The position numbers were made by a program, and so were the translations under genes. DNA of 64,000 nucleotides, from contig NZ_WSRO01000002.1 in assembly GCF_009769735.1 (NCBI RefSeq), positions 124,001 to 188,000 on the forward strand. The letters are read 5' to 3'. The stretch comes from Streptomyces sp. BA2 (GTDB lineage: Bacteria; Actinomycetota; Actinomycetes; Streptomycetales; Streptomycetaceae). The notes under the pieces were generated by a model, which was given only the letters and a program-made list of their open reading frames with translations, was not told where the DNA came from and did not search any database. Position 1 is the stretch's first letter. Each line of letters begins with the position of its first letter. This document shows positions 8,740 to 17,663 of this stretch, piece by piece.

Positions 8740-9790
8740 GCCATCGGGCTGTGCGGGTGGCAGAACGAGTCGCGTCCGCGAGATCGACGACGATGAGGGC
8801 ACACGGCTGCTGCGGATCATCCGCCGTGGCACCGGCTCGGTGGTGACCTGGAGGCGGGCCCAGACGGTGCTGCTGTCCGCGCAGGGCATGCCCGTGACGA
8901 AAGATCGCCCAGGTCACCTTCACCAGCGCGGACCGGATCCGCGACGTGATCCACAACTTCAACACCGACGGCTTCGAGGCGCTCTACCCGAAGTACAAGG
9001 GTGGCCGGCCGAAGACCTTCACGCTGCCCGAGCGCCGCGAGATCAAGATGATCGCCAAGCCCCGACCGGCCGAGCACGGCCTGCCGTATTCGACCTGGAG
9101 CCTGGCCGAACTGGCGGACTTCCTGGTCGCCGAGGGGATGGTCGACGACATCAGCCACGAGGGCCTGCGCATCCTGCTCCGCGAGGAAGGCGTCACCTTT
9201 CAATGATCAAAGACCTGGAAAGCCTCCCGTGGCCCCGACTACGCGGCCAAGAAGGCACGAGTGGAGCACCTGTACGCCATCGCCGACGGCGAGGTTATAC
9301 CCGAGGACGGCGAGCCTGACGTCGTGTACTGCCTGGACGAGTTTGGGCCGCTCAACCTCCAGCCCCACCCGGGCCGGCGGTGGGCCGAACGCGGCGGCAA
9401 GCACAAGGATCCCGAACGCGAACCCCGCCCCCGGCGGCGGGAAACCTACACCCGCCCGCACGGGGTCCGGCACCTGTTCGCCGCCTACGACCCGGCCCGG
9501 GACAAGCTCTACGGTCACATCAAGCCGAAGAAGAACCGCACGAGGTTCCTGGAGTTCTGCCGCTACCTGCGCAGCCTCCACCCGCCCGAGACCCGCATCG
9601 CGATCGTGCTCGACAACTTCTCCCCGCATCTGACCACGAAGAAGGACAGCCGGGTCGGCGACCGGGCCGCGGCGAACAACGTCGAGTTGAGTTCGCCTAC
9701 ACCCCGACCAACAGTTCCTGACTGAACCGCATCGAGGCCCAGTTCACCGCCCTGCGCTACTCCCTGGAACGCGCCTCGGCCTTGCCGTAG
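8740..9790 (+). pseudogene. IS630-family transposase, multiply broken
   Basis: Nearly a full-length DDE transposase can be rebuilt: N-terminal helix-turn-helix (EGTRLLRIIRRGTGSVVTWR), then RIRDVIHNFNTDGFEALYPK and WSLAELADFLVAEG. The catalytic Asp regions follow in VVYCLDEFGPLN and IAIVLDNFSPHL, and the Glu region in NRIEAQF. It carries an extra A near 8900 (frameshift), a TGA at 9204-9206 in an otherwise continuous frame, a frameshift near 9685 and a Trp-to-TGA stop near 9720. The end is truncated after ALRY. It cannot make an active enzyme. Confidence 0.85.
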
Positions 9791-9869
9791 CGAGCCGTGT
9801 CGTTCACCGTGACCACGGACGGCTCCGGGCAACGACTCGGGGCGGGCCAAGCTGAACTCCTTGCCGTGC

Positions 9870-10009
9870 CGGGGCGGCCGGCCGACCTCCGGCTCTGCGC
9901 GGCCATCGTCGATCGACTCACCTTCGGCGGCAACATCATCGAGACCGGCAGCAAGTCCTACCGCCTCGCCCACACCCAAGCCCGCCTGGACGAAGCCCCC
10001 GAAAACTGA
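9870..10009 (+). pseudogene. IstB-like (IS21 helper ATPase) C-terminal remnant
   Basis: The frame ends AAIVDRLTFGGNIIETGSKS followed by YRLAHTQARLDEAPEN. This is the conserved tail of IS21-family IstB transposition helper proteins. The AAA+ core and the IstA gene are absent. Its stop at 10009 is 5 nt from the convergent end of the SUKH gene. Confidence 0.65.
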
Positions 10010-10013
10010 GTGC

Positions 10014-10448
10014 TCAGCCCCGCCACCAATCCCCGGAGTCTTCCAGGGTTCGACGCAAGTAGTCGTCCAGCCCGTTCGCCGCCCATGAACGCCCGTCCGT
10101 CTCGTGATCCCAGACGAACACGTCGTCACGCAGCGGGACCCTGACAAAGCCGAACCGATCCCCGCCACCGTTGTCACCGAAGAACATCAGCGGCTCAAAG
10201 GGCATATAGAGCTTGGCGAAGTCCGCCGAGGCGCGGAAGGATGCGTTCTCCTTAGCGATCCGCTCGGCACTCCACACCACGTCAGTGCCGAAGTGTCCGC
10301 ACATTCCATTGCACTCACGGAGCAGGGACGCGAGATCCTCGGGCAGCGGCTGCCCCAGCACACGTTCGACCTCGGCCAATGCCTCGCTGGTCGCCGGCTC
10401 GGCAAGCTCCGCGTCTGCCATGACTTCCATGATCCGTTCACGCCACAT
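10014..10448 (-). CDS. SMI1/KNR4 (SUKH superfamily) protein
   Basis: A 144-residue protein with the SUKH-1 signature: ALAEVERVLGQPLPEDLASL in the N-terminal helix, then LLRECNGMCG, FEPLMFFGDNGGGDRFGFV and VFVWDHETDGRSWAANGLDD. In bacteria this superfamily is best known as immunity proteins of polymorphic contact toxins, though solitary copies with other roles exist. No toxin gene is adjacent. It lies between an IstB remnant and a pair of direct repeats resembling an IS21 end, so it may have been carried in by that element (inference). Confidence 0.85.
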   Translation of the reverse strand: MWRERIMEVMADAELAEPATSEALAEVERVLGQPLPEDLASLLRECNGMCGHFGTDVVWSAERIAKENASFRASADFAKLYMPFEPLMFFGDNGGGDRFGFVRVPLRDDVFVWDHETDGRSWAANGLDDYLRRTLEDSGDWWRG

Positions 10449-10522
10449 CCGGCGAGCATCGCAGGACCTCGACGATCACAACAAGCCGATCACGCCCTCA
10501 AACGCCCGTCACCCGCCCCGGA

Positions 10523-10589
10523 GTGACATCGAAACTCACCGACATCTCACCCCGCCAAGATCGGCAAGTGACATCCGAACTCATCGACA
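10523..10589. repeat. 21-bp direct repeat pair, possible IS21 end
   Basis: TGACATCGAAACTCACCGACA at 10523 and TGACATCCGAACTCATCGACA at 10569 match at 18 of 21 positions, 46 bp apart. Multiple short direct repeats of this type near a terminus are typical of IS21-family ends, and an IstB remnant lies just upstream. The element's boundary was not defined. Confidence 0.45.
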
Positions 10590-10599
10590 AACGCCACTC

Positions 10600-11232
10600 G
10601 GCGACACCGACATAGTCGCATGGCTGTAGAGGTCCGATCGGATGTCGTTTCGCGATGGCTTCGGATGCCGGTCGCTACCTCGAGACGATGATCAAAGTCG
10701 GCGACTTCGGATGCCGCTGCCAGCCTGTGTCTCTGTTCGCGAAGAGCGTGTTCCAAAGGCGCGGGCCTGGCATGGCGGGCTATTAGGATGCATCTTCCGT
10801 GGCGGTCACATCTCCGGCCGGGCTATTGGGCACGGCTGCCGGTGTCGGCGACCGCGCGCCGGCTACACGTAACACCGAGGTCGCAGGGCCCACGCACCGA
10901 ACAGCAGACCTGCATGACTGACATCGTTGGAGACGCTGCTTCGGGGGCTACTCAGCCCGGACAACCAGCAGTGGCTGAAGAGCCAGCCCCCCCCAGCAGA
11001 GGCAACAGGAACTGGCCACGGGCTTCCTGGGCAGCGAGGACAGTACGCCAACCACGCTCCAACAGGTCGATTCCTCGGGGATTGCTCGGGGATTGAAGGC
11101 ATGGCGGAGAGCCAGCGGGCCAATAACTGGATCTCTGGCGCGAGGGCCGACGACGAGATGGGTAGCCACTGAGCGCAAGGCCGTGCCGGGTCCTCACGCC
11201 GAGTTGCGGCAGGCGGCCAGCCAGCCGTTTGG
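10600..11232. other. Region without a recognisable gene
   Basis: About 630 nt. Frames on both strands are short, lack ribosome sites and show no family motif. Probably decayed DNA beside the IS21 remnant. Confidence 0.3.
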
Positions 11233-11637
11233 TCACCGCTGCGACCGTAGCAAAACCCCTCTGGAGACGCTCCACCTAGAGCTGCGCCTTCGTCGACGGC
11301 AAAGGCCCACAGCTACCGAGGAAAGAGGCGGAGCGGTGCCCGCTGGCCGCTGATGGCGGTGACTCCCAAACCCATCGCGGTCGTTGCTGTACGAACGGAA
11401 GTAACTCCCGCTGACATCGCAGAACGACTCCCGTTCAAACCTCCACAACCAGTCACTGACGGCGTGCCAGCGCGGGTGCAGGCGGCGTAAGGCGAAGCAA
11501 TCGGGGTCGGCGTTGGTGAAAGGGACATCGTGGGCGAGTTGGGTTCGGCACCAGTAACCCCTCGGCCAGTTGGCCTCAGCGAGGAAGTGACTGCGCAGGT
11601 CAGAGCCGAGCGAGGCGTCATCCTGGTGGTGTCGCAC
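11233..11637 (-). pseudogene. Fragment of an unidentified protein
   Basis: From a GTG at 11637 the frame reads natural-looking protein sequence: SLGSDLRSHFLAEANWPRGY, FTNADPDCFALRRLHPRWHA, then VSDWLWRFERESFCDVSGSY. After about residue 95 it degenerates into Arg/Ser-rich sequence, so the real 3' end is lost. I do not recognise the family. It faces away from the CoA-transferase start with only 9 nt between them, which suggests a recombination junction. Confidence 0.35.
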
Positions 11638-11646
11638 AATGAGCGG

Positions 11647-13014
11647 ATGACGTATACCGAGGATGCGGCCACCGCACACGCCTGGGCGGCCCTGGGGGGC
11701 CGGAGCCAACTGGTTCAGAGCGTGTCCTTCGAGGGGGCGGGCGCTGTCCTGCCGTCGCGTCTGCCGGTGAGGGAACTGGCGCGGGCCAGCGTCGGAGTGT
11801 CCTCGCTGGCGGCGGCGGAACTGCTGGCGCTGCGCAACCGCGTGCCGGTGCCCACAGTGCGGGTGAACGAGGCGGCGGTGGCCACCGCGTTCGTCAGTGA
11901 ACGTCACCTGCGAATCGACGGCCGGGCCCCGACGCCTTTCGCCCCGCTGTCCGGGTTCTGGCAGGCGGCCGACGGATGGGTTCGCACCCACGCCAACTAC
12001 CCTCACCACCGAGCCCGGCTGCTCAGCGCCCTGGGTATCGCGGACACGGGAGGGGACCAGGCGCTGGTGGGTGTGCTCTCGAAGGAGTTGGCATCGCGTC
12101 CGGCCCGGGAGGTCCAGGAGACCATCTACGCGGCGGGCGGCCTGGCCGTGGCCGTGGCTTCCGCACCCGCTGCGGCCGGGCCCGCCCTGGTCGAGACGCG
12201 GCACGTGGGTCAGAGCAGCCCTCGGTTGCTGGCGCCCGCATCCGTACCGGCCCAAGACGTGCGGGTCCTGGACCTGACCCGCGTCATCGCCGGCCCCGTC
12301 GCCACACGCACACTGGCGCTGCTGGGCGCCGACGTGCTGCGCGTGGACGCCCCCCAGCTCCCCGAGGACGCAGATGCTCACGCCGACACCGGCATGGGCA
12401 AACGCTCCACGTTGCTGGACCTCAGCAGCCCTGGCGATCAGCACGCCTTCGAGGACCTTCTCAGCCAGGCAGATGTCGTGGTGACCGGCTACCGCCCCGG
12501 CGCCCTGGACCGGCACGGACTGACCCCCGACGTGCTCCTGGACCGGTATCCCGACCTGATCGTGGCCCAACTGTGCGCCTGGGACTGGTCCGGCCCCTGG
12601 GCCGATCGTCGCGGCTTCGACAGCCTGGTCCAAGCCGGTACCGGTATCGCCGCGATCGAGACCACGGCCGACGGCCGCCCTGGTGTACTGCCCGCACAGG
12701 CGCTGGACCACGGAACCGGGTACCTGCTCGCCGCCGCCGTCCTCCGTGCGCTGAGCGACCGCCAGACCACCGGCGGTGGACGTCATCTTCGCCTCTCCCT
12801 GGCAGGCACAGCGTCCTGGCTGCTGCACGACATCCGCCCCGCCCCCGCACAGGGCGAAGCCGACACCTACGATTCCGGATCCTGGCTCACCGAGACCGAA
12901 TCGCCTTACGGACTGCTGCGTCATGCCCTGCCCCCAGTCCACTACAACGGCGCACCCGTGAACTGGGACCATGCACCGACCCAGTGGGGCACCGATCTGC
13001 CGAACTGGGCCTAA
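11647..13014 (+). CDS. CoA-transferase family III (CaiB/BaiF type)
   Basis: About 455 residues from MTYTEDAATAHAWAALGG, which has GAGCGG just upstream. The second half carries the family core: VLDLTRVIAGPVATRTLALL, GADVLRVDAP, GMGKRSTLLDLSSPGD, then DVVVTGYRPGALDRHGL and RGFDSLVQAGTGIAAIE, whose Asp lies in the region of the family's acyl-accepting Asp. Family members move CoA between organic acids; the substrate pair here is unknown. The first 200 residues look like a degenerate N-terminal half, as in relatives with duplicated CaiB domains. No catabolic neighbours remain. Confidence 0.8.
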   Translation: MTYTEDAATAHAWAALGGRSQLVQSVSFEGAGAVLPSRLPVRELARASVGVSSLAAAELLALRNRVPVPTVRVNEAAVATAFVSERHLRIDGRAPTPFAPLSGFWQAADGWVRTHANYPHHRARLLSALGIADTGGDQALVGVLSKELASRPAREVQETIYAAGGLAVAVASAPAAAGPALVETRHVGQSSPRLLAPASVPAQDVRVLDLTRVIAGPVATRTLALLGADVLRVDAPQLPEDADAHADTGMGKRSTLLDLSSPGDQHAFEDLLSQADVVVTGYRPGALDRHGLTPDVLLDRYPDLIVAQLCAWDWSGPWADRRGFDSLVQAGTGIAAIETTADGRPGVLPAQALDHGTGYLLAAAVLRALSDRQTTGGGRHLRLSLAGTASWLLHDIRPAPAQGEADTYDSGSWLTETESPYGLLRHALPPVHYNGAPVNWDHAPTQWGTDLPNWA

Positions 13015-13034
13015 AAACGCGACGGCCCTTGGGC

Positions 13035-13312
13035 CTTCAAATAACGATGGCGAACTCAAGCAGGAGGACGGCAAGGACATCTGGCTGTGCGGGGGCGGAG
13101 AGCTGGCCGGGGTGCTCTTCTCGGAGATCGACCAACTGGTCGTCAAGCTGGCGCCGATGGCGATCGGCTCGGGGACGCCACTGTTCGGGGAGAAGAGGCC
13201 GTTCGACCCGACGTTGTTCGCCCTGGCCGACAGCAAGATCATGGAGAGCGGCACCATCTTCCTCACGTACGCGAAGAAACGAGTACGGCAGCGGGACGAC
13301 GGGATCGAGTGA
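13035..13312 (+). pseudogene. Dihydrofolate reductase/RibD C-terminal domain fragment
   Basis: The frame contains GKDIWLCGGGELAGVLFSEI, then DQLVVKLAPMAIGSGTPLFG and IMESGTIFLTYAKK. This is the C-terminal half of an actinobacterial RibD-like reductase, including the GGG nucleotide-binding turn. The N-terminal half is missing and replaced by unrelated sequence just after the CoA-transferase stop. Confidence 0.7.
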
Positions 13313-13373
13313 CGACTCGGGATGGCCGAAACGCTGACGCTATTCGGGTGCGACGGGTGGGGTTCCAGGAGGG

Positions 13374-14376
13374 CTACGACAGGGCGTTGCGGTCGAGGGC
13401 TTCCTCGACCGACAGGCGCACCAGGGTGTCCTTGGCACGTCTCCGGTCGTACGGCCGCTCTCGTGGCCGCTTCCGCCTGCGGGCGACACCCCACAGAGCC
13501 CGCACGGCGTGATCTCTGAATTCAGGTCCCAGGGACAGAACAGCGACGACGGCTCGGTCGCGGTCATCGGCGCTCACGTCGCGCCTGGAGATGAAGTCGA
13601 CAAGGGCCTCGGCCGCCAACGGCCTGTACTCCTCGCCGCTGGACAGCATGAGGTCGATGAGTTCCTGTTGGTCGCTTTCGTACCACTGCCAATGCCGGGA
13701 AGGCGCCCTCGCGGTGTGTGCCGCCGTATCGCGGTATCGGTCTCCGAGGCGGACGGGCCTTGCCATCGACTCCACTCGGTCGTAACCGCCGACGCGGCGG
13801 CTGCACAGGGCGCCACGCAGGATCCGTACCGCGTAGGAGGGCACCGGACCCGGCGGTCGCCGTCAGCGCCTCGTCGCTCAGGCGGAGGGCGCTGTGGTGC
13901 AGCAGGGTGGACTTCCCCGCGCCGGGTTCCGCCTGGACGAGCAGGTGCGCGCCGGTGGAGCCGTCGCGCAGGACGTCCTCCAGGAGCCGCGGCGGGCCGG
14001 CGTGCTGGGCAGGGTGTGAGCTCGGCCCCGTACTGCCCTGGACGTTGGCGGGTCCAGGGCCTCGGCCCGTCCTGCGGTCGACGGGCGGCTCGAAGGTGTC
14101 CCCTCTGCCCGCGGTCGGCTCATCCTCCTCGCGGGTGTCCTCCTGACTCAGCTTCTGCCGGACGTACACCGCTGTCAGGGTCCGCGGCTGTCTGTCCTGC
14201 CGGAAGTGGTGAGGGAGTTCGTCGGCGTCCACCTTCTGGGCGGCCAGCGTGGAGCGCACCGACCGCGGCAGCCAGTGCGGTGACCCGGCGGCGGGCCGAC
14301 CGCCTTCGGGCCGTACGGGAAGCGGGGTCGCGTCGATTCCGTGCTCGGCAAGGACCCCGAGGAACTCCGGGTCCGC
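13374..14376 (-). pseudogene. P-loop (NACHT/STAND-like) NTPase remnant linked to trypsin-like protease
   Basis: Reading leftwards from the TGA of the protease gene, the same frame continues as ADPEFLGVLAEHGIDATPLP, a linker, and the segment GAHLLVQAEPGAGKSTLLHH. The GAGKST Walker A motif is followed by SALRLSDEAL. Near 13850 the sequence jumps into another frame, VRILRGALCSRRVGGYDRVE, which runs to a stop at 13374 with a helical tail (QQELIDLMLSSGEEYRPLAA). The Walker B and sensor regions are lost in this deletion. Trypsin-plus-NTPase fusions with trypco2 neighbours are known from predicted bacterial conflict systems. Confidence 0.65.
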
Positions 14377-15003
14377 TCAGCCGACCAGATCGGTGCCCGT
14401 GGTGTTCTTGCGGTCGCCGTCCGGACGATGGCTGGCGGCGATGGCGACCAGGAGCCCTTCGCGCTTGGTGAGGATCCCCGCGCCGGAGTAGCCGGCCCAA
14501 GGTGAACCGCCGATGTGTACCTGCGGAGGGTCGGTGCTGTGCACGGACAGTTGGAGCTGATGGCCCGTACGGTCCGAGCCGAGCTGGACGGTCCCGTCGA
14601 TCTGGTGAGCCCTGGGAAGCGAGTCCTCCACCGTGAAGCGGGGAAACCCGACCGCGTGGATCCTTGCCTGCCCGATGTCGTGGGGCAGCTCTCCGAACCG
14701 CAGGGACGGCAGTGCTGACCGCTCCGTGTCCAGGATCAGCAGAGCGAGATCACGTCCCGCGTGGGTCACCACACGCCGCACCACGACACGCGCAGGGAGC
14801 GAGGCAGGCCGAAGCGGCCGCACCTCGTACGTCGAGGCGTGGTCCCGCACCACGTGGGCGGCGGTGATCACCACGTCACCGACGAGCAGGAATCCGGAGG
14901 CCTGGAAGTAGGGCCGGCCGGCCGGAGCCCGGCGGACGACCTGCACGACGCGATCGAGGTGGCTCACCGCCCCGATCGCGTGGGCGCCCTGTGGGGGCCA
15001 CAC
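14377..15003 (-). CDS. Trypsin-like serine protease domain protein
   Basis: A 208-residue S1-like protease without a signal peptide, so probably cytoplasmic. The triad looks intact: His50 in VVITAAHVV, Asp85 in HAGRDLALLI and Ser173 in WAGYSGAGIL. The GTG start lies 2 nt after the stop of the trypco2 gene, implying coupled translation. It stops at a TGA (14377-14379), but the same frame continues beyond it into the NTPase remnant, so this was probably the N-terminal domain of a longer protease-NTPase protein. Target unknown. Confidence 0.7.
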   Translation of the reverse strand: MWPPQGAHAIGAVSHLDRVVQVVRRAPAGRPYFQASGFLLVGDVVITAAHVVRDHASTYEVRPLRPASLPARVVVRRVVTHAGRDLALLILDTERSALPSLRFGELPHDIGQARIHAVGFPRFTVEDSLPRAHQIDGTVQLGSDRTGHQLQLSVHSTDPPQVHIGGSPWAGYSGAGILTKREGLLVAIAASHRPDGDRKNTTGTDLVG

Positions 15004-15005
15004 GA

Positions 15006-15317
15006 CTAGTCGTCCGCGAGAGGAAGCTGCCCGCCGTCATCCGTCCCGGTGCGCACGCGTCCGCCCGTGGGCGTCTCGGCCTTCAGCTGGAGCGACACCG
15101 TATGGGTCACCGCGGTGTCCCTGGCGGCTTTTCCGTCCGCGGACAGGACCCAGAATCTGGCGCCGCCACCGGCTTCCCGGGAGTTGGTCACGGCCACTTG
15201 CAGGTCGAGGTTGATCGTCTCGACGTGCAGCCTGACGGGCTGTCCCGCTGCCTCCAACTCGGCCGCCGCCAACTCCTCCTGGAGGGCTCTCAACGCTTCC
15301 GCGAGTCCGATCTCCAC
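15006..15317 (-). CDS. Trypco2 (trypsin-co-occurring domain 2) family protein
   Basis: A 103-residue protein from a GTG with AGGTGG upstream. The sequence VEIGLAEALRALQEELAAAE, then PVRLHVETINLDLQVAVT, ARFWVLSADG and THTVSLQLKAE follows the trypco2 pattern: one helix and a small beta-sheet. This domain is known mainly by its genomic association with trypsin-like proteases in predicted bacterial conflict systems, as here, where the protease gene starts 2 nt downstream. Its biochemical role is unknown. Confidence 0.8.
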   Translation of the reverse strand: MEIGLAEALRALQEELAAAELEAAGQPVRLHVETINLDLQVAVTNSREAGGGARFWVLSADGKAARDTAVTHTVSLQLKAETPTGGRVRTGTDDGGQLPLADD

Positions 15318-15455
15318 CGCTGGCCACCTGTTGGGCACCCGCGTGGGGCGCCACGGCTGACAGCACGTCATCGTTCTGCCCAGCGTACGACGGTGTGCCG
15401 CGGCCGCCGGTGGTCTTGCGGAGTCCGGGGCCCAGATCGCCCGCCGAAGTGGTGG

Positions 15456-15603
15456 CTGTAGAGCGCTCCTGTTCACGCCCGGCCCGACAGCTGGTGCGGT
15501 GCTGCTGCAGTCCCGGCGAGGCGACCTCATCCAGGATCGGTTCCCGGACCTGGTGCGCGCGGCCGCCGATCTGCCGCCCGGCCTGGTCCTGGACGGTGTT
15601 ATG
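15456..15603 (+). pseudogene. ATP-dependent DNA ligase fragment
   Basis: The frame reads RALLFTPGPTAGAVLLQSRR followed by GDLIQDRFPDLVRAAADLPP and GLVLDG, then a stop. This matches the segment after the adenylated lysine (WDGYRAL...VVLRSRRG...LDGELV) of actinobacterial LigD-like ligases. The lysine motif itself is deleted. A second, longer ligase fragment is at 51311-51649. Confidence 0.55.
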
Positions 15604-15700
15604 TGACCTGTAGGGGTGTCTCCGCCCCAAGGTGTCTCAGGCGGCGCAGCCCCATAGACGAGACGTGACGGGTGTCGCGGCCACGTGCCGCAGCAGCCGC

Positions 15701-16039
15701 TCAGAGGTGGCCGTCCAGGAACTCCCGTACCTCGGCGATGGTCATTGTCCCCGTGCTGTGCGCCACCGCCTCTCCCTCCTTCAGCAGGACGTAGGACGGG
15801 GCTCCGGTGATCCCGTATCGCTCGGTTGCGGCCGGACAACGCGTGATGTCGGCGCGGACGGCCGTCAGGCGGCCCGTGTAGTCGTCGGCGATGCCGCCCA
15901 CGACGAGGTCCATCATCCGGCAGGGCTCGATTGCCTTGGGCCATGTCCCGGTGAAGTAGGCGAGGACCGGAACTCCGCTCATCCCGAGGATGAAATTGAA
16001 CTCCGCGTCCTCACGGGGTCGGTGAACCCGGTTCGCCAT
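15701..16039 (-). CDS. Thioredoxin-like protein with single-cysteine active site
   Basis: A 112-residue protein, MANRVHRPREDAEF onward, with AGGAG 8 nt before the start. The thioredoxin fold is evident from VPVLAYFTGTWPKAIEPCRM, LTAVRADITRCPAATERYGI and the cis-Pro region TGAPSYVLLKEGEAV. The usual WCxxC site is replaced by TWPKAIEPC: the first (nucleophilic) Cys is missing and only the second remains. It is therefore unlikely to reduce disulfides in the normal way and may act as a chaperone or on mixed disulfides. It stands alone. Confidence 0.8.
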   Translation of the reverse strand: MANRVHRPREDAEFNFILGMSGVPVLAYFTGTWPKAIEPCRMMDLVVGGIADDYTGRLTAVRADITRCPAATERYGITGAPSYVLLKEGEAVAHSTGTMTIAEVREFLDGHL

Positions 16040-16057
16040 GCAAGCTCCTGACCTCAC

Positions 16058-16424
16058 GTTCCGTCATTCCATCCCCATCATCCCTCGCGCGGTGTGCCAG
16101 GCCGGCCCGGCCGGTCGTCCGGTTCACCTGTCGGAAGGGAGGCACAGGGCCGTCGCAGAACCACGGTGGTCCCCGGCGCGAGCGGCCCGGCCCCCCGCCC
16201 CTGGCGACCCGGCCTGGCCGCCCCGCCGGTCGCCCAGCTGCAGCTCGCCGAGCGCCCGCGGGTCAGCTCGCGCCAGGACAGCGCCCTCCACGACAGCATG
16301 AAAGCCGGTCTCAGCTGGCTAATGCCGCTCTTCCCCGGGCCGCATGAGCCAGCTGATGGAACCGAGAACGAGGCACGATTCCTGGACCGCTCGCGGACGC
16401 GGTCGTGAGCTGTCGACGTACGCG
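16058..16424. other. Intergenic region without a recognisable gene
   Basis: About 370 nt between two minus-strand genes. Plus-strand frames here are Pro/Arg-rich and lack motifs or ribosome sites. Nothing supported. Confidence 0.3.
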
Positions 16425-17597
16425 TCAGCCGGCCCGAAGACCGACCGCCAGCGTCAGTTCAAGGACCCTGTGTGGCGATGCTAGATCCGGAAACAGCTCC
16501 CGCACCTGCGACATCCGGTACCGGACTGTCTGGGGATGGACGAACAGCGCCGCCGCCACCTCGTCCCGCCTGCCCTGGTGCAGCAGCCAGGCCCGCAGCG
16601 TCTCCTCCAGGCGCCGTGCGGTCGCGGCAGGCAAGGTCCGCAATGGTGCGAGGGCTCGGGCACGCAGGTCTGCGAACGCGTCCATGTCGGCGCTCAGCAC
16701 CAGCTCGGGCAGGTGGGCCTCGGTGTCGCGAATATCAGAGGAGAGGGAGCGCGCGCGTACGGCTCGTGCGTACGAGGTGGACGCACGAGTCCATGGCCGG
16801 GCCGGGCCGACCACGGCGGTGCGGTCGGTCAGCTGCCGCAAGAGATGTGATCGGTCGGCATCGGGGACGAGCAGCACACCGGTGGCATCCGGCATGGCAT
16901 CCGGCAGATCGTCGAGGACGAGGGTGCTCGGGTCGAGCGCGCGGTAGGCGGGCCGGGCCTGGGCCGCGGGCAGCAGGACCGCGGTCAGCGAAACCGGAGG
17001 CTGCCACCCGGCCCGTTGAACAGAGGCGAGGAGCACGTCCGGGCTCGCCCCGGCGAGGAGGTCGCGGGCCAGGTGTTCCAGGTGGCGCTCCTGGTCCCTG
17101 CCCCGGGCGGCCAGTTCGTCGGCGTGGCCCGCGGCGCTCGCGGCAGAGAGCTCGTCAATGTAGGCGAACGTCAGCTCGGCGAACTTGGCGACCTCGGCGG
17201 CGGGCAGACCCGCTGGTACGGCACCCGCTGCCAGGCATCGCCAGGCCACGCGGGCGCCGACGCGGTAGGCGCTGAGCAGGGCGTCCATCGAACGGCCGTC
17301 GCGCACCTCGCCGCGGCCCAGCTCATAGGCGGCGTCACCGGCGTCGCCGCCTGTGGCTTTCCCGCTCGCGAGGTCCAGGTAGTGCCCCAGGGCGGTGCGG
17401 ACGGCTCGGCGGATGGTGGCGCCCATGCTGCCCGAAAGGGCGTTGGCGTAGGAAGGGACCTCGTCGATGATCGCCTGGACGACCTCGTCGGCGGTGCTCT
17501 TCAGCGCGGCCCGAAGTGCGGTGACCGTCGTCTCATCCAGGGCCAGTTCGCTGGCCCTCCGGATTGCATGGCTCACGTTTTTGTTCCCTGCGAACAA
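16425..17597 (-). CDS. PucR/CdaR-type transcriptional regulator
   Basis: A 390-residue protein. The C-terminal helix-turn-helix of the PucR family is clear: LEETLRAWLLHQGRRDEVAA, ALFVHPQTVRYRMSQVRELF and a final helix. The middle contains a GGDEF-like region typical of CdaR-type regulators, and the N-terminus holds the helical RsbR-like part with DGRSMDALLSAYRVGARVAW. It is divergent from the reductase/desaturase pair, with 66 nt between starts, so it probably senses membrane or acyl-lipid status and controls that pair (inference from context). Confidence 0.85.
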   Translation of the reverse strand: MFAGNKNVSHAIRRASELALDETTVTALRAALKSTADEVVQAIIDEVPSYANALSGSMGATIRRAVRTALGHYLDLASGKATGGDAGDAAYELGRGEVRDGRSMDALLSAYRVGARVAWRCLAAGAVPAGLPAAEVAKFAELTFAYIDELSAASAAGHADELAARGRDQERHLEHLARDLLAGASPDVLLASVQRAGWQPPVSLTAVLLPAAQARPAYRALDPSTLVLDDLPDAMPDATGVLLVPDADRSHLLRQLTDRTAVVGPARPWTRASTSYARAVRARSLSSDIRDTEAHLPELVLSADMDAFADLRARALAPLRTLPAATARRLEETLRAWLLHQGRRDEVAAALFVHPQTVRYRMSQVRELFPDLASPHRVLELTLAVGLRAG

Positions 17598-17663
17598 TTC
17601 AGCCGACCAGATTTACGTCTTACGGTCAGGACTTTACTCCTTGAGGCGCAGCAAGCTGAAGTC

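Noticed and set aside
11233..13494. A 753-codon open frame on the minus strand
   Set aside because: Most of it is antisense to the CoA-transferase gene. Only the last part (11233-11637) reads like protein and is listed separately as a fragment.
14500..15003. Trypsin-like gene as a secreted protease
   Set aside because: No signal peptide or membrane segment at the N-terminus; the neighbours point to an intracellular conflict system.
17016..17663. N-terminal extension of the ferredoxin reductase
   Set aside because: It would overlap the divergent regulator and adds no recognisable domain; the ATG at 17664 gives the normal family start.
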